A DNA stretch of 64,000 nucleotides from Burhinus oedicnemus. Lineage: Eukaryota > Chordata > Aves > Charadriiformes > Burhinidae. Numbering within the stretch: position 1 is the first letter of the stretch; every line of letters starts with the position of its first letter. Where the stretch lies: positions 1,102,076-1,166,075 of the forward strand of contig VFFE01007212.1 in the NCBI GenBank assembly GCA_008921705.1, in the 5' to 3' direction. The notes under the pieces are model-generated. The model did not search any database. It worked only from the letters and a program-made list of their open reading frames with translations, and was not told the DNA's origin. The position numbers and the translations under genes were made by a program. Positions 62,362-64,000 of this stretch are shown piece after piece.

Positions 62362-63345
62362 GCTAGCCTTTTAAGAGCCAGTTCTTATATTTTCTGCATG
62401 CAAAATAACAGCTGGAGTCCTGAGGTGAAACTGGGGCTTGCTATAGACAAGTGTAAAACTTCTTTTGATTCCAGTGGGGAGAAAATTCATCTTAGTAGAC
62501 AGCAAATGTGATATCGGGTTCTCTGGAGTGAACACTGAATGCTTTGAATATTATCAGAAAAGGAATTTCAGCTTCCAATCTATACAGACAACTGTTACAA
62601 CCTCAAAGGTGACATTGAATTTGATTTGAACAAGTCAGCCAGGACTAAAATCCCTTTTTTGTTACACTTGAGTGATTTGATTTTATTATTCATCATATTG
62701 CACTAACTGTCCATAAAGCAAACAAAAGATTTTTTTCTAACTGTCCAGTTTTTTGGGTTTTTTAAAGTTTACTAACTTTCACAAGTTATCCTTTTAATTG
62801 GTCCCAGCTATTGTCTTTTTCTTAATTCCCAATAATAAATGCATATGCATTCACCCAAACCAAAATATTCCGCAATAAATGCTTACAGGAGTTGTTAACG
62901 TCTGTTTGTCCTGCACCGCAACTGTAAGCTCCCGCTTTCTGAAGCTTATGGATCTCTAGAGCTACACTTCCACCTCTTACGTTACTGGTGCCTTCATATC
63001 ACCCATTGGTAAGAGAAATCATTGAAAGACTGAAAATAAGTCAGATACAGGTTATCAGAAACACAATGTGCAAGTTAGTCACTGCCTCTGTTAGTACAGG
63101 TGTCCCCCTGACCTCAGGTGTGTTGGCCATGTGGACCGTCCATGGGCAGGCAATCAGGGCAGTAGCTTAAAGCTCTATCAGGGTCACATCCAGCATGGCC
63201 TTGCTGGCTCCCCACCTGCCTCCTCACCAGCCACAAAGAGTCAGGCTGGCAAGGCTTCGCAGTGAAACGGCTATTCTCTATACCATGAATTCCCAGAAAG
63301 TGCTAGACTGAACACAATGTAATTTCTTAGGTATTTGATTTTGCT

Positions 63346-63363
63346 GGGGGGGGGGGGGGGGGG
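63346..63363. repeat. Poly-G tract, G18
   Basis: Eighteen consecutive G in AT-rich DNA. Long G runs are rarer than A/T runs in vertebrate DNA and can form G-quadruplex structure. The exact length is uncertain because G homopolymers are error-prone in sequencing. Confidence 0.85.
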
Positions 63364-64000
63364 AGTATTTGACGTACTCCTACAGGTAAGCTAAAAAAAG
63401 AGTCACATAGACTCTGCAGCAACAGAACAGGGAGGAAAGAAGGGGTGAACACTACACAAAAAGGCATTTCACATTTTTTATTAAGTATGGAATTACTATA
63501 CTCTGCACGTCTAGCCATTACTGTGTGCTACCGTGTATTAGTGGTACAACCATGAAACAACCATTCTATGGTTCTTCAGAACTGTTGGAAAAGGAGGAGA
63601 AAATACAACCTAGGGGTTGTTTTGTTTTATTTCTCTACACAGGGAGTTTTTTCATCACGTCTCTCTTGCACTGTGTATAAATCAGTCTCTAATAAATGAG
63701 ATAGACTAGTAATTAGAAGCAAGAATCCCACATTTCTGTAAGTGCCAAGCTGACACTGCGGTCAAACAATCAGCTGATGAGGTTTTATTTATAAAGGATG
63801 GAAAAAAAAAATCCCACCACTCCATAATGTCAAAGGAAAGTATGTACCTGATGCCTTAAGTGAACCAGAATCTGAGTTAGTATGAAGTGGCATACCAGCA
63901 CCAAAGTCATGGAAGCTGTGCTGATTTACACCAGTTACATAGCAATTTCATGAAGTTTTGCAATTTAAAGGTAGTGGCATTTCAAAGGCTTAACTTTTAA

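Larger units (their letters stand above)
60670..64000. other. Unique DNA with a CpG-richer patch
   Basis: No gene or transposon is recognised. The patch 61330-61760 is richer in G+C and CpG than its surroundings and holds a 140-codon minus-strand frame (61337-61759) overlapped by other open frames. A second GC-richer patch is at about 63090-63260. Homopolymers A24 (62338) and G18 (63346) are present. The remainder is plain AT-rich sequence. Confidence 0.5.

Noticed and set aside
1..64000. tRNA, rRNA, CRISPR or bacterial-type operon features
   Set aside because: None seen; the sequence is vertebrate nuclear DNA with avian repeats.

Overview
This window looks like AT-rich non-coding DNA from a bird nuclear genome. 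The evidence is the repeat content. Nearly every repeat I can recognise is either a CR1 (chicken repeat 1) non-LTR retrotransposon or a solo ERVL-like avian LTR. The younger CR1 copies end in the short ATTCTRTGA-type 3' tail typical of CR1. I see no L1, Alu, B1/B2 or MIR-like sequence. There is no bacterial gene organisation, no operon and no CRISPR array. The bird order cannot be told from this sequence alone.

I found no intact host protein-coding gene. Open frames outside the repeats are short (mostly 60-125 codons), resemble no family I know, and often overlap frames on the opposite strand, as chance frames do. The only convincing protein similarity is to decayed CR1 ORF2 (endonuclease and reverse transcriptase). 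Small exons, non-coding RNA exons and conserved enhancers cannot be ruled out by eye.

Layout: 1-8629, unique AT-rich DNA. 8630-9605, two adjacent minus-strand CR1 fragments of different age. 9606-20545, unique DNA with one small CR1 scrap near 17.76 kb. 20546-23025, the main element: a minus-strand CR1 with part of the endonuclease and most of the reverse transcriptase, internally deleted, frameshifted and carrying a second CR1 tail at 22015-22351. 24061-24644, a solo LTR with a perfect 5-bp target duplication (CCTGT). 25187-25720, a strongly decayed old CR1 on the plus strand. 36085-36341 and 49684-49932, two short minus-strand CR1 3' ends. 56035-56490, a plus-strand CR1 3' end with a palindromic micro-insertion. 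59940-60664, a second, related solo LTR with a perfect 5-bp duplication (AATAG). 61330-61760, a small GC- and CpG-richer patch of unknown nature. The rest is unique sequence with homopolymer tracts (T29 at 36927, A24 at 62338, G18 at 63346) and a few short perfect inverted repeats.

No set of genes works together here. The window records successive retrotransposon insertions into an intergenic or intronic region. I did not find a convincing undescribed biological system; the findings are mostly about insertion history, element rearrangements and a few possible regulatory or structural DNA motifs.
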